A DNA stretch of 64,000 bases from Leptasterias polaris (Eukaryota; Echinodermata; Asteroidea; Forcipulatida; Asteriidae), in NCBI GenBank assembly GCA_037783415.1, contig JAZGTN010000047.1:5394001-5458000 (forward strand), written 5' to 3'. Below the pieces are notes generated by a model. It ran no database searches. It was given only the letters and a program-made list of their open reading frames with translations, and was not told the DNA's origin. The first letter of the stretch is position 1; each line of letters begins with the position of its first letter. Both the position numbers and the translations under genes were made by a program. Of the stretch, positions 22,148 through 33,379 are shown one piece after another.

Positions 22148-24689
22148 GTAGGACTAGCACCAGGCCTATATTGCATAGGCCTATTTCAATCGTCGTGTTC
22201 CTCGTCATGTGTATGATTTATACTTGTGCGAATCACATCAAAAGGGGAACATACTATTTTCCCACTCAAAAATCACTCAATTTGAGAAGCCTGAGGCCGT
22301 ATCCGAATTGGTGTGGCTTTGGCTACACAACTGTTGCTAAGGAAGTTCTATTACCTCAACGCATGATCTCGGCTACAGCTATATACGACTGTTTCTAAGG
22401 AAGTTCTATTATACCACAGGGCTGTCTTTGTTTTTATCATTCACTGTGGCTCAGCATATACTTAAACTTTTTGTGAATTCTTGAAGTCATCTTTAACTTC
22501 AACTTATTGTACACACTATCGCAGTATCGGTAAACTTTTATCGTGCACTATAGTCTATTATGGTTAAAACTGTGTTAATTTCAATAGCAATAGACCGGTG
22601 AGAGTTTTTTGACAGTCTTAAAGCCCGGTTCATAATTCATACAAAAAGTGAAAGCGAAGCAAATTTTGGCACAGTCACAATAATTGGAAAAGCGATGGAT
22701 GGGGCCGTCCCTTGTGTCAACACAATTCGCTTAATTCCCATTTTCATCATTTAACTTTCCACGTGTCAAATTTGAAAGGTCTTAAACTTAAGTGGAATTT
22801 AAATGAATTATGTTTGCCCTCCTGCCACGAGGTAATTTGATTCCTCATCATTCATTCTGGAGGTTGAGAATTGAAGATTTTAAGATCCATATTTAGCAAA
22901 TCTTAAAACAGAGTTAGGCCTAACGAGCGTTAAAAATGCTTTTTCTGACTGACGTGGTCTCAACAAAAAGGTAAATTGAAACTTTCAGGTTTTTCTTAAT
23001 TCTTGTATAATGTTCCTTGTAGGCCTACATTGTTCCCACCCTCCCCCATTTTTATTTTTTATTTATCAGTTGCTTGTTGGTTGCTTGCTTGCTTACTTAC
23101 TAGCTTGGTTATAGTTGGTTACAGTTAGTTGTTGAAATTTCTTTGCCACGTCTTAAATCCGTAGGTCCGTTTTTGACAGATTTGACCCCAAAATTTACAT
23201 TTAAATTTTGAACAGATATTTTTATAGACTCGTTGAAAAAGCTATAAGCTTCCATTTAATTAGGTATTGCATGAAAATATTCCACCATGTAAATTGGTAG
23301 TAAAATCCAAAACTAAGCAATGAATTATTGCCGGGATCCCAACATTATCTCATCACGTCCATCAGCCTTCGAAGTTGTGCATGTTACGTGGATTTTGTGC
23401 ATCATCCGCGGCATGCATACGGACGTATTTGTTCGTTTTTTGTTTTTAAACAGCATCGTCTGTCAAAGCTTAAAACAATAATACTGACCTCTGTAGAGTG
23501 GGCGACTCAATATTGATGGCCATAGTCATCTTTCTTATGGTCAGCAACACTCCGTTTGACAGAAACAAAGATGGCCAATGAAATTGAATTAAAACAGACA
23601 TAAATGCGAGCTTTTTCTCCTTGAAACCTGTAAGCTTGCTCAATTGAAAATAGTAACCACTCACTCGGAATTATGACATTATTTTAAATTGAATATCGGG
23701 TATATAGCAGCCTTTGTCTATCTATTGTGTCCATGGCCATGCACAAGGAAATCTTTGATAATGTCATTGATGTCCTTGTTTTGAAGTGAAGTAATCATGT
23801 ATGCATATGGGTAATGCTCAGCTGGCCCACCTGCGTGTTGAATGCAATTAGTACTCTAGGAGTTCCCGGTAAAAGCTAATGGGTAATATGGAAAAGCCCG
23901 GAATTCACACGATTACGACGCCTGCAGTGCTTTCAAAACCTCCTTCCGTGGTTTGGTGCAACTAAAATAAAGTGACTGAACTTGAAGGTTCCGGACTGCT
24001 TTTTATAAAACGAGTATGTTTAAGGGTTGATTGGTTATAGACTGATACAATTAATTTCAAACGGGAATTGAAAGATAGTCATCCCATAAAAATGAGCACA
24101 GAGTTGGTTGGCCGATAATGCCAGCATTAGGCAAACGCACTGACGCGTCTGATGCAAGATTTACGAACCAAACTAACGTCGAGGACCGATGAACTGCATA
24201 AAGAACGAGAAAGAGCAGGCTGTCAGTGGCTGATGAAACAACACAATTAATTCAGATTTATTCATTATTTGTTTGTTTTTCGGTTATTGCGATTCGCTGC
24301 TTAATCAAGCTCGAACAATATGAAGGACTCTGCCCAAAATAAATCTCCAGGGCTGAGCTTCAAACCTGTTAAGGGTTGACATTAACATCCCAAAGGGATA
24401 GAAAAGAATAGGCAAGGAAGCCAGGCACTCAACGTCACTGTGACGTTATAAACGTCTTCCAGTTTGCTTCATATACCTAGACCTAATCGTATATGGCGAG
24501 TGTGTCCATTACAACCTTTTAAAAAGTAGTAATACGGGGTCAAGCGAATTTGTGTCAGTCAGTCACTGTATTACTGTGCATGCAGTGCCTCCTGGCGTTT
24601 AAAGCACCTCCTTGCTCTACAGTGCTAAAACTTTTAAAAGAAAATGTGGTACCGGCAAAAAGCCTATTAAATAAATAAATAAGTCGCCG

Positions 24690-24860
24690 CCCAAAAATTA
24701 ATAACTTTTTATAGAGCGCTTTATGTACGGGAGGGCGCCTCAAAGTGCTATCATTGTTAATTTATTTCCAGACAGGTTTTTGATTTTTTTAAAGAGCCAT
24801 CGGCTGCTGCGCATTCATGCAGCAGCAACACCAGGGCAAACCCCTTCTTTTCTCTTTGCG
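24690..24860. repeat. SINE-tail-like fragment
   Basis: AGAGCGCTTTATGTACGGGA, GGGCGCCTCAAAGTGCTATC resembles the GCGCT-containing tail of deuterostome SINEs. A related short piece is at 39600-39665 (CCCAAAGGGCACCCCAAAGC). Confidence 0.4.
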
Positions 24861-25589
24861 AGGCCCTAACTGGATTATTTTACGTGCATGACACGACACG
24901 CTGGCTGAACCAACAACTTTATATCCCATTCGAAGGACGTAGCAAAAAGGCTTTTAGGTACCACTACCACTACCAGCTGTTGTTAGGTACATGGCGTTTT
25001 TATCTTCCGCTGGTTCCAGTTTACGCACGATCATTGTATTGCAAAGTTTGTTTAACTTATAAAATCGTGTATAAAACCCGGTCGTACTACAGTGTACTTG
25101 TAAGGTTTAAATTGATGGGCACCAGACTGGGTTATATTCACTTCGCTGGTACCCTTAAAATGTGTACAAGTCCAATGACAATTAACATTGTGTTACCAAC
25201 TGAGTTCTTAAAAACATGAAAACATGGCAGCGCCCTATAAACTGTAAAAGTCCCCATCTTATGCTATAGTACAAAATCATCCGTTTGTCATTCGTCAGGT
25301 GTTGTGAAATAGACAATACAGCAACATGGTGAAAGAACAATTCAGAGAGACAGACGTTGTCAAAAAAATGTAAGTTGGTTTTCTTGTTTTCCTGTTGCAG
25401 CAGAAAATAGGTGAAACCATGGATGGAGGAGGTAATGTTAATAAATGTATGTTACTAAGTATGTAGTGATTGTGTTTATACATAAACCACTCACTCAAGC
25501 ATGTCCGCGGCTGGTCAGCGTAGGCGGGCCAGCTGCGAGCCAGTCTTGAATCCAGTCAGCAACACTACCGGACGTCTGTCCATCTGTGT

Positions 25590-25760
25590 CGGTGTTATTA
25601 GACTACTAGGCCGTACGGTGTAAACGAAAAGATGCCTGGAAAATGATTTCCGTTCCGACCCCCGTGGGTCTACTTTTTGAAGGTATATTTTGTGAGTTGT
25701 AGACATACTAAACACTATACTAAAAGTTCTCCAAAAAATATCCAGTCAAATTTGCAAAAA
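25590..25760 (-). repeat. Segment shared with the Gypsy 5' flank
   Basis: On the minus strand AATTTGACTGG ... TGGAGAACTTT ... AGACCCACGGGGGTCGGAAC. The same series occurs on the plus strand at 28515-28630 (AGACCCACAGGGGTCGGAAC), just upstream of the Gypsy pol. It could be an old LTR or leader of one element family. Confidence 0.45.
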
Positions 25761-26304
25761 CGTTGTTGGGCGCAATCTGTGAAAATGCGTGCGCGCAATG
25801 TGCGAACTGAAGTCTTCCGACACACACAAATCAAATTGCGCGGCTGAGACACGGTATTGACCATGGGCAGCGCGCCGTATCGATTCCCCCCGTTGGTGTG
25901 TGGGCCGTAAAACATTATTATAGGCCTATATCCTTTATTTTTTTTAAATAAAATAAATAAAATTGCGTCGCGTCTAACATCAATTGTGTGGTTTAGGCCA
26001 TGTTTAAAACTGTAGGCCTATTTCTCAAAAACTAGACTATCGTGTCTTTTTAACATCACTGAATGGTTAGCCATCAAAGGTTTGTGCCAAGAATAATTAA
26101 AGAGAGCTTAAAAAATGTATAGGCTAGTCATTGAACAACAAGGATGGAATGATGAGTCGCTCCAATTATTGTCAACAAAATTAAGGAACTGACAATTTTT
26201 TGTCTTATTCTTTTGACCTTTGATTTCTAATTAATAGGATACTTTTCCCCTAAAACATCTATCACTGTTATTGCAAAAAAAATATCATAAGGCCTAAGGT
26301 AAAC

Positions 26305-26307
<3 letters not shown>

Positions 26308-26338
<31 letters not shown>
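26308..26338. repeat. Poly-A run
   Basis: About 31 consecutive A, with no recognisable element attached. Flanking sequence is AT-rich. Confidence 0.9.
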
Positions 26339-26341
<3 letters not shown>

Positions 26342-26717
26342 GGAAATGTTTGTTTTATTAAGTTAAAACATTCCCCTTTACCACTTATAACCCCCTTTTC
26401 TGTGAGGGTGCATGCAGACATCAAAGAAAAAGTATGTTTAACTATCGCCTTTTGACTTTTCGAGGGAGAACATTGTCTCCCACTGAAAACAACATCCATA
26501 GGATGGTTTTCAATGCTTTTCTGATCATTTTTCTGTCGATGTCTCTCGCCGGAACACTATTAATGGGCAGGAAAGTACCTATAGGCACACCGTCTCCCTT
26601 TTTCTCATGATCCTCCCTCCTTTCCGCCTCCCCCCTCCCACACACACCTCTTTCTTGTGGATTTTCCCTTACCAGGCCCGTAACTAGGGGGTGAGCCGCT
26701 CATAGTATAATTTTCTT

Positions 26718-26765
26718 TGTTCATCCCAAAATCATTTAAAATTTACCCAGTCAAATTCCCTTGTG
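26718..26765 (+). mobile_element. SINE body fragment
   Basis: TTTGTTCATCCCAAAATCAT then TTAAAATTTACCCAGTCAAA matches the tail of the neighbouring SINE at 26905-27045 but has no tRNA-like head. Confidence 0.55.
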
Positions 26766-26904
26766 GTGAATTCAATATCTGGCTGCAGCTTCCCAGGTTG
26801 TATCGTACTTGGATGTGATCCCTGGCTACACTTTTTGAATAGCTTCTGACTGGTAATTACCCCCCAACAAGGATAATTATTGACAAAAATAGGGAGACGG
26901 CCAA

Positions 26905-27045
26905 CATAGGTCTAGATAGCTCAGTTGGTAGAGCGCCGGTACGTTAATCCGGAGGTCGTTGGTTCAAATTTCACTCTAGCTAGTACATTTGTTTTGTTCA
27001 ACCCAAACTCGTTTAAAATTTACCCAGTCAGTTTCCCTTATGGTT
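26905..27045 (+). mobile_element. tRNA-derived SINE (anticodon GTT head)
   Basis: TAGATAGCTCAGTTGGTAGA (A box) and GGTTCAAATTTC (B box) with GTT in the anticodon loop, then a body TTTGTTCAACCCAAACTCG, TTTAAAATTTACCCAGTCA. The same body lies at 26718-26760 without a head and at 46100-46140 after another head. This body shows it is a SINE, not a tRNA gene. Confidence 0.75.
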
Positions 27046-27149
27046 TATCATTTGATAAAAAGATTAATAAATAAATAAAAAAGCATCAATAAAAAGGCAT
27101 AAATAAATAATTAAAAAACCCACCAAGATCAAAAAAGGAAGAAAAATTC

Positions 27150-27480
27150 CACACAAAATGTAAAAAAATGGTGCCCCCAAATAACCCAAACAAAAACTAA
27201 CAAATTTACAAAATTGGCTGGAATTGGGCCTTCATTATCCAAAAAAAAGTAAAAATCCAGCGCCCCCACCCCCTCCTTCTCGTCGACGGGCGCCGCTAAT
27301 TTATAACGTGCCGATGTCCTTTTCTTTCATATTCGCCCCCCCCCCCAAAAAAAAATATTAATAATAAATAAAGATAACAATAAAATAAAATAGATAAATA
27401 AAAAAAATTAAAAATCGCCCCCCCCCCCCTAAAAAAAAAAAGGGTTAGAAGAATAATTTATTTTACAGGCCTGCCCCTAA
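27150..27480. other. Low-complexity AT/poly-C stretch
   Basis: Repeated AATAAATAAA runs and poly-C tracts (27331-27340, 27418-27429). No gene or element recognised. Confidence 0.6.
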
Positions 27481-28514
27481 CAATTGTTTTTGTATCCCCC
27501 ACCCTCTTTAGAACTGTATATAGGCCCTATGATGACGCCTCATTTCTTCAAGCTTGCCTTAAAGGCCCTATACACTATTGGTAAGATCGAAAAACACAAT
27601 GTTCACAGATTCACACATAACTTACATGGTTTAAAGTAAGTAATGGTAGAAAGGGTTCCTTAAAATATTTCTGCCTAAAATGCTATCGTTTCTGAGAAAT
27701 GAGTAAAACAATGGATTTTATCGCGCGCGATAATAAACTCGATGTTTGAAAAACAGAAAACACATAAGGTCTCTTTTCACTATTTTCTCGTGACCTCGAT
27801 GACCAATTGAGCTCAAATTTTCACAGGTTTGTTATTTCATGTATGTGGTTGATTACACAAAACATGAACACTGTCTGTGATTATTTTTTCAGCTCTGCCA
27901 ATCCTGTATAATACCTTTAATACATGATTCTCACTCAACACTGGGAGAAGCTACATGTACATTTTCAATAATTTACAAACATTTATTATTTATTTAACAT
28001 TTATTTACATGTTGAACATTTTAACTGCGTTACGGTCCTACATGTATTTTCTTTGCATGTCCTTGTTCTCTAATAAAAATTAGCGCATGAGGTCCTTTAT
28101 GCACTGTATGCTGTATAGGCCTATATCGAGTACGGGGCCTACTATCAAAAGATGCTGTGTTTTTCGTGATCTCACACACATGATCTCATCTCATGACGAC
28201 GCGCTTGAACACGGCCTCCTGCATGATTTTACTCTTCCCTGAAAATATATTGTGCTTTCTCAGCTTTGACAGATTTTAGGTGAACAAAACACTTCGGATT
28301 TATCACGGAGTCTTTCTCACCCGAGCGAGGCATGGGCGCCGCCATGTTTGTTTTGGGGTGTCACATGACGTGTGACCTAGGATGTGATTGGCGAATTTAG
28401 ATCACATGGTGACTGTGCGCAGGTGTTTCAAATAAAATGTAACGAGCCGACGTATCACAACCGTAAACAGTGTTCGATCGCTGTCGATTATCTAGTGCAA
28501 TGTTTGGTCGATAA

Positions 28515-28640
28515 TTTCTCAAATTTGACTGGCGTTTTTGTGGAGAACTTTCGGAATCGTAATCTCCAGCAATTACTCTGTTAAAAACTGTAGAGTTATC
28601 TTAGACCCACAGGGGTCGGAACGGGACGACAAGATACAGT
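28515..28640 (+). repeat. Segment shared with 25590-25760, upstream of Gypsy pol
   Basis: Contains AATTTGACTGGCGTTTTTGT, GGAGAACTTTCGG and AGACCCACAGGGGTCGG. It lies immediately before the first recognisable pol codons. It may be leader or LTR-derived sequence; no partner 3' of the element was found. Confidence 0.4.
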
Positions 28641-28649
28641 TTACCCCGT

Positions 28650-29204
28650 ATGGCCTATACCAAGACTCACCCTATTATCGCCAGGAAATACCACATTGGC
28701 GACGAGGATGGGATAATTGATCTTGATGCAGATACGGTGAATCTTAAGGGGAACCACATCCATGATCCAGGACCAGGCGCAAATAAAAAAATGAGGAAAA
28801 ACAACAATGAACAGTTCTCTGTACAAAGAGTGGTACTTAAAAAGAAATTGGTAGTCCCCCCAAATACCGAAATCAGAGCAAAGGTTAGATTTTCTTACCC
28901 TTCAGACAAATCATTTATTATTCTTGGTCCAGAAAGATGTCACAAAGGGGTTTTAGTTCCGTATACACTACTGGTCAATCTAGGCAATTCAGATACAACT
29001 ACAATATGCCTTCGAAATGACAGTAACACTTACGTTCATCTTAAAAAGGGTCACAAGATAGGAAGAGCTGAGGAAATTGAATGCGTCCTTTCTAATAACA
29101 TTTATGATGGTTCCAGTGGGGACGACCGGCGTTTGTTGGTTGACCCTCTGACTATCTTTCATGGTTTGATGATAGTTCTCATGGGGATGTTGACCGGCCT
29201 TTGA
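28650..29204 (+). pseudogene. Gypsy pol linker between protease and RT
   Basis: The segment reads LVVPPNTEIRAKVRF, ILGPERCHKGVLVPYTLLVN and LKKGHKIGRAEEIE, typical of the region between protease and RT in Gypsy pol. It has no catalytic residues. Its frame is lost near 29165, where a short local duplication (HGLMIVLMG / SSHGD) disrupts continuity with the RT frame. Confidence 0.75.
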
Positions 29205-30117
29205 TGGTTGACTCCCCAATCCCAGTTGATATACACGGTGAGAGCTCCCATGGGGAATATACTAGGTTAAGCAATTCACCTTTTAGGGTACGACAGGTTG
29301 ATGAGGTTCCCGCACACGTTATGGAGCTATGGGAAAAGTCGCGAAAAAGTTTAACTAATGACCAATCCAACAGATTAGCTAGCGTGTTAACAGAATACGC
29401 TGATGTCTTCTCAAAAGACGATAATGATTTAGGCCGATTTTCAGGAATCAAACATCGAATTAATACCGGAGACGCAAACCTAATTAGACAAAATATGCGT
29501 AGAACACCACTGGGTTTTGAGGCTGAGGAAAAGGTGCATCTCAATTCCTTACTGGCATCGGGTGTGATAAGGCACTCCACTTCTGCGTGGGCGTCACCCC
29601 CGGTGCTTGTGAGGAAGAAAGATGGCAAAGTGCGCTATTGTATAGATTATCGGGCCCTTAATGAAGTAACACATTAAGATGCCTTCCCTTTGCCTAATAT
29701 TGAAGAATGTCTAGATATATTAGAGGGGACAGAATTTTTTACTACATTAGACATGAGTAGTGGATATATTATTATCAAATTGAAATAAACAAGGATGATA
29801 TGCACAAAACTGCTTTCACTACTAGATACGGCTTGCTCGAATACATGTACCAGCGAATGCCATTTGGGCTTTGTAATGCCCCCGCCACTTTTCAGCGCGC
29901 TATGACTTTAATACTTAGAGGCCTAACTTGGGAACATGTTTTGGCATATTTAGATGACATTGTCATCTTAGGGAAAGATTTTGATGATTCATTGGAACAT
30001 CTTATCGAGGTTTTAAAGAGGTTTCGCCTTCATAACCTGAAACTTAAAGCTAAGAAATGCCAACTCTTTCAAAAAGAGGTAATTTTCCTAGGAAAATTAG
30101 TGAGTACTCAAGGAGTC
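29201..30117 (+). pseudogene. Gypsy reverse transcriptase, N-terminal part
   Basis: Carries SGVIRHSTSAWASPPVLVRK, CIDYRALN, then a TAA at 29675-29677 in place of a lysine-like position. A one-base shift near 29768 follows, and the frame continues at 29800 with YQRMPFGLCNAPATFQRAM and YLDD. It ends where a MITE begins (30118). Confidence 0.88.
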
Positions 30118-30304
30118 GATACCATGCCCGATATGGGGCAGAGGGAGGCCCCCCCAAACTAACCCTAACCCTAACACACTCTTCCCTCTTGTATACAGAA
30201 GCACCCCCCCTAAAATTCTCAAAAGAATTCCTGAGATTCCCAGAACACAATGAAGACACAATAGAGGGGGGGCCTCCCTCTGCCCCATATCGAGCAGCAA
30301 TTGT
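30118..30304. mobile_element. 187-bp MITE inserted in the Gypsy RT, with telomere-like repeats
   Basis: Flanked by AGGAGTC at 30111-30117 and again at 30305-30311, a 7-bp target duplication. Inner inverted repeats of 27 bp lie at 30129-30155 and 30266-30292 (ATATGGGGCAGAGGGAGG then a C run). The outermost ~11 bases do not match each other. Just inside the left arm is AACCCTAACCCTAAC, i.e. TTAGGG units on the other strand. Removing the insert plus one duplication brings the flanking RT codons back together in one frame. Confidence 0.85.
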
Positions 30305-30311
30305 AGGAGTC

Positions 30312-30905
30312 TCACCTAACCCAGAGAGTTTATCTACTGTTAGAAATTGGCCTAAACCCTCTTGTAGCAAAGACGTGGAGAGGTTCCTTGGGTTTGTCAA
30401 TTATCATAGAGCTCATATAAAGAACTTCGCCGAGTTTGCAAGTCCACTCTATGCGCTGACAAAGAAAAATACCAATTTCACATGGAGCGACAAACATGAA
30501 GAGGCTTTCAGGCAATTTAAAGAAATACTAACCACGAGCCCAGTGCTGGCATTCCTGCGAAATAGCAATGAACCGTTTATTTTAGACACCGACGCGTCGG
30601 AAGTAGCAATTGGCGCAGAGTTATTACAAATTCAGGACGGGGTTGAGCGTATAATTGGTTTCGGCAGTTATATACTTTCCCCTGCCCAGCGAAAGTACTG
30701 CACAACCTGTAAAGAACTTTTTAATAGCGATAGTCCGTAATTCTATGTAAGAACTGACCACAGCAGTTTGGCATGGCTCATGCGGTTTAAGAATCTTTCG
30801 GGAATGTTGGCGCGGTGGCTCGAGGAACTTAGTCAATACGACATGACAGTCATCCATAGGAAAGGGAAACAACACACAAATGCAGATTCTCTATCTAGAA
30901 TTCCT
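30312..30905 (+). pseudogene. Gypsy RT end and RNase H
   Basis: SPNPESLSTVRNWPKP and FLGFVNYHRAHIKNFAEFAS belong to the RT thumb/connection. ILDTDASEVAIGAELLQ is the first RNase H aspartate segment and YCTTCKEL the second. After KELF the sequence jumps to a stop (30738) and then FYVRTDHSSLAWL, so a stretch of RNase H is missing. HRKGKQHTNADSLSR ends the domain. Confidence 0.88.
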
Positions 30906-31280
30906 TCCGCAGAGCCTCTATGTGATTGTTACTTTGCAGGGTGCAATGCTAATGATCTTCCATGTGGTGGGTGTCGATACTGTCTAAAAATGCACAAACA
31001 ATGGTCACGTTTTGAGGATGACGTCGACGACGTCATCCCTTTAGCTGTTCGAGAAATAACAGTACCAAACCCAGCTCATGCAGACAGATTACCCATGCAG
31101 ACAGATTACACATTGGGCGATTCAGATATTCCTGTCCGACGTTCGTTGGACGAGGGTTTTGCTCTTGATACCGCTTTTGGCCTTTCAGGACCCAGTGAAC
31201 CTTGTACTGACATTGAGGGACAGACCTATCCTTTTGCCCGGCGTTTGTTGGGTGATGAGGATAAGACATCCCCCTTTACT

Positions 31281-32316
31281 AAGTACACACACACAGATTT
31301 AAGGAAACGGCAACTTGAAGATCCAGATTTAAAACATCTCATAAAATGGATAGAAACAGCCACCTCTCCGTCTCAGGATGAATTGCAAGTTCTGTCCCCT
31401 GCTGTAAAGTTTTTCTGGATGAATAATTCTCTGCTAGAAATGAATGAAGGGGTTCTGTACTACAAATGGATTGAAGATGATTCGTATAGATTGTTATTCA
31501 TAGTTCCAATTATAATGCAACGAGAAGTGCTTGAACTCAACCATGACTCTAAAATGGCCGGTCATCCGGGAATTACTAGAACAATTCAGAAATTAAAACA
31601 GTCATGCTTCTGGTATAAACTGAATGAACATGCCTCTCTTTATGTAAAATCTTGTAAAGAGTGCAACCTAAGCAAAAAACCTTCAAGGAAGGCGAGGGCG
31701 CCCCTTGAGAAGTTTCATGCAGGGGCCCCTTGTGAACGCATTCATATAGACATCTTGGGACCTTTTAAACCATCTAAAAAGGGCAATCAGTATATCCTCA
31801 TGTTAATTTGTCAGTTCACAAAATGGGTTGAAGCTTACCCGCTGCCGGATCAAAGGGCAGAATCTGTTGCTGAAGTCATGATTGATAATTTCATTTCAAG
31901 ATTTGGTTGCCCCCTCCAAATTCACAGCGATCAGGGTGCAAATTTTACTAGTTCCCTCTTTCAGGCCATTTGTGACATTCTCGGCATTGTTAAGACATCG
32001 TCCATGCTCCAATGGCCAAGTGGAGAGATATAACAGAACCATCTTGCAAACTATGAGATGTCATTTAAAAGGAAATGTTCATGAATGGGATGAAGACCTC
32101 CCAATATTGACCGCTGCCATACGTGCCCTTCCAAACCGTCAAACTGGCTTAACACCAAACATGCTCATGCTTGGTCGAGAGGTTGTTCAACCAATAGAAT
32201 TAGTATTCGAACTTAAAGGTTGTAATAACATGCAGAATAAACCATCTCATGAATATGCCCAAAAACTGAAAGACAAAATGCTTAAGGTTCATGCTCTGGC
32301 TAGAATTACGACCTGA
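31281..32316 (+). pseudogene. Gypsy integrase
   Basis: The HHCC zinc finger (LNHDSKMAGHPG ... CKECNLSK) is followed by the core with HIDILGPF and HSDQGANF. The third catalytic segment (NGQVERYNRT) lies in another frame after a shift near 32010. The frame then runs to a stop at 32316 within the linker to the C-terminal domain. Confidence 0.88.
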
Positions 32317-32324
32317 GCCAAAAG

Positions 32325-32758
32325 TATTCTCAATTCGAAGAGGGAGATATCGTTTATAAATTAAACAAATCTTCCAAGATTGGCCAGTCTCGGAAATTGC
32401 AGCCCATATAGCACGGGCCATATTTAGTCATGAAATCCCTCTCCCCAATACTCTACAAATTACGAGATAGAAAAAACCCCACGATCTCCTTAAGAAATGC
32501 GAAGACCGTGATATCCCCTTTTGGTTGCGGCGATTACGTAACAGACTGATGGGAATTGATGGTCTTGAAGACAACGATACAGAGCATGTGTATGATTTGA
32601 ACTGTTTAGCTCAGCCACTTCTAAATACAAGCCCTTGTGAAAAGGCAGGCACTTCATACACTGTAGTTCCCCAGCCTAAGATCACAACTAGGAGTGGTAG
32701 GGAAATTAACCGCCCTACACGTTACGGATGGCAAACCCCTACCATTAGCGTCTATTAG
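32325..32758 (+). pseudogene. Gypsy pol C-terminal tail
   Basis: DIVYKLNKSSKIGQSRKLQP then, after a TAG, HGPYLVMKSLSP resemble the SH3-like integrase C-terminal domain (G-x-x-V-x-...-K-L-x-P-x-x-x-G-P-Y). The last segment ends TTRSGREINRPTRY, a common closing motif of Gypsy polyproteins. Stop at 32758. Confidence 0.75.
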
Positions 32759-32871
32759 GACGAGGAAATCCTTTAAGCTGGATTTCTAGCATTAATTGAA
32801 GCCAACATTTTCTCAGATTAAATTTGTGTTTTTGAGTAAAAGTTCTGGCGGAAACGTTCAGTAATTATGAA

Positions 32872-32898
32872 GTTTTTTTTTTTTTTTTTTTTTTTTTC
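32872..32898. repeat. Poly-T run after the Gypsy element
   Basis: About 27 consecutive T, some 115 bases after the last pol stop codon. On the minus strand it would be a poly-A tail of another element, but no body was identified. Confidence 0.85.
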
Positions 32899-32957
32899 GT
32901 ATCTAGAGAACCAGATATTACTTTGTCCAATTAGTATTTACGGAAAGTATCCAGAAT

Positions 32958-33150
32958 ATGAAGGAAGTGGATTTCGTTCCCGACAACAATGAAGAAGGCT
33001 TGGAGGACGAAGACACCGCCAAGCAGGTTACAGAGGTAGCGGACGATCAGGGTGCAACAGATACAGAGACCGAGGTCGCCCGTGTAGTGATGGAAAGGAA
33101 AATGAAACTTCAGCTGTGCCCCCAGCCTGGATGCGGTATCCACACCAATA
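32958..33150 (+). other. Unassigned acidic open segment
   Basis: A frame beginning at an ATG encodes an acidic stretch (DNNEEGLEDEDTAKQ) with balanced codon use unlike the AT-rich surroundings. The minus strand of the same segment is also open. It may be an exon or the 3' part of the neighbouring Gypsy element. No homology recognised. Confidence 0.25.
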
Positions 33151-33280
33151 ACAGACATACTAGTACGTTTTTCCCGTATTTCGTACGTGTTTTCGTAAAA
33201 AATACGGGTGAACAGGTTTTGCAAAAAAATACGGTTTTGACCAGCACTCCCACATGAAATTGTAATATAAATATCTGATT

Positions 33281-33379
33281 ATGGCTTCGACCTCGTCAAA
33301 TAAAAGGAAGCAGTCATTTAAAGGAGAATATTCAGCGAAGTGGGACTTCATAAAAGCGTCCAAAAAAGGGAGAAAATAA
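33281..33379 (+). pseudogene. Truncated transposase-like N-terminus
   Basis: A 32-codon frame MASTSSNKRKQSFKGEYSAK ... KGRK followed by TAA. The S-x-x-G-E-Y-S-x-K-W-x-F-I-K-x-S start is common in BED-finger/hAT-like domesticated or transposon proteins. The zinc finger that should follow is absent. Confidence 0.45.

Larger units (their letters stand above)
22160..26700. other. Intergenic, mostly unassigned
   Basis: Apart from the SINE-like piece near 24700, the 25590 repeat and the poly-A run, I see only short, non-conserved frames. The N-terminal exons of the POLR3A-like gene might be sought here but none was recognised. Confidence 0.4.
28650..32758 (+). mobile_element. Ty3/Gypsy retrotransposon pol, 5'-truncated and broken
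   Basis: The order is protease-RT linker, reverse transcriptase, RNase H, integrase, C-terminal tail, which is the Gypsy order (integrase last). RT shows LDMSSGY, MPFGLCNAPATFQ and YLDD (29947-29958). RNase H shows ILDTDAS. Integrase has the H-H-C-C finger (H...GHPG, CKEC) and catalytic aspartates in HIDILGPF and HSDQGANF. No gag, no protease DTG/DSG and no LTR pair were recognised. Lesions: a stop at 29675, a frameshift near 29768, a MITE insertion at 30118, an internal deletion near 30725-30740, a frameshift near 32010, and further stops after 32316. It is a dead copy. Confidence 0.92.

Noticed and set aside
24884..25219. 111-codon plus-strand frame
   Set aside because: No recognisable domain, no splice context and no coding-like composition; likely chance.
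26910..26980. Functional tRNA-Asn gene
   Set aside because: The head has A and B boxes and GTT, but the acceptor stem is poor and a SINE body shared with 46100 follows.
31018..31038. GATGACGTCG-A-CGACGTCATC palindrome as a CRE regulatory site
   Set aside because: It lies in the Gypsy pol coding sequence and encodes an Asp/Val-rich stretch; chance is the simpler reading.
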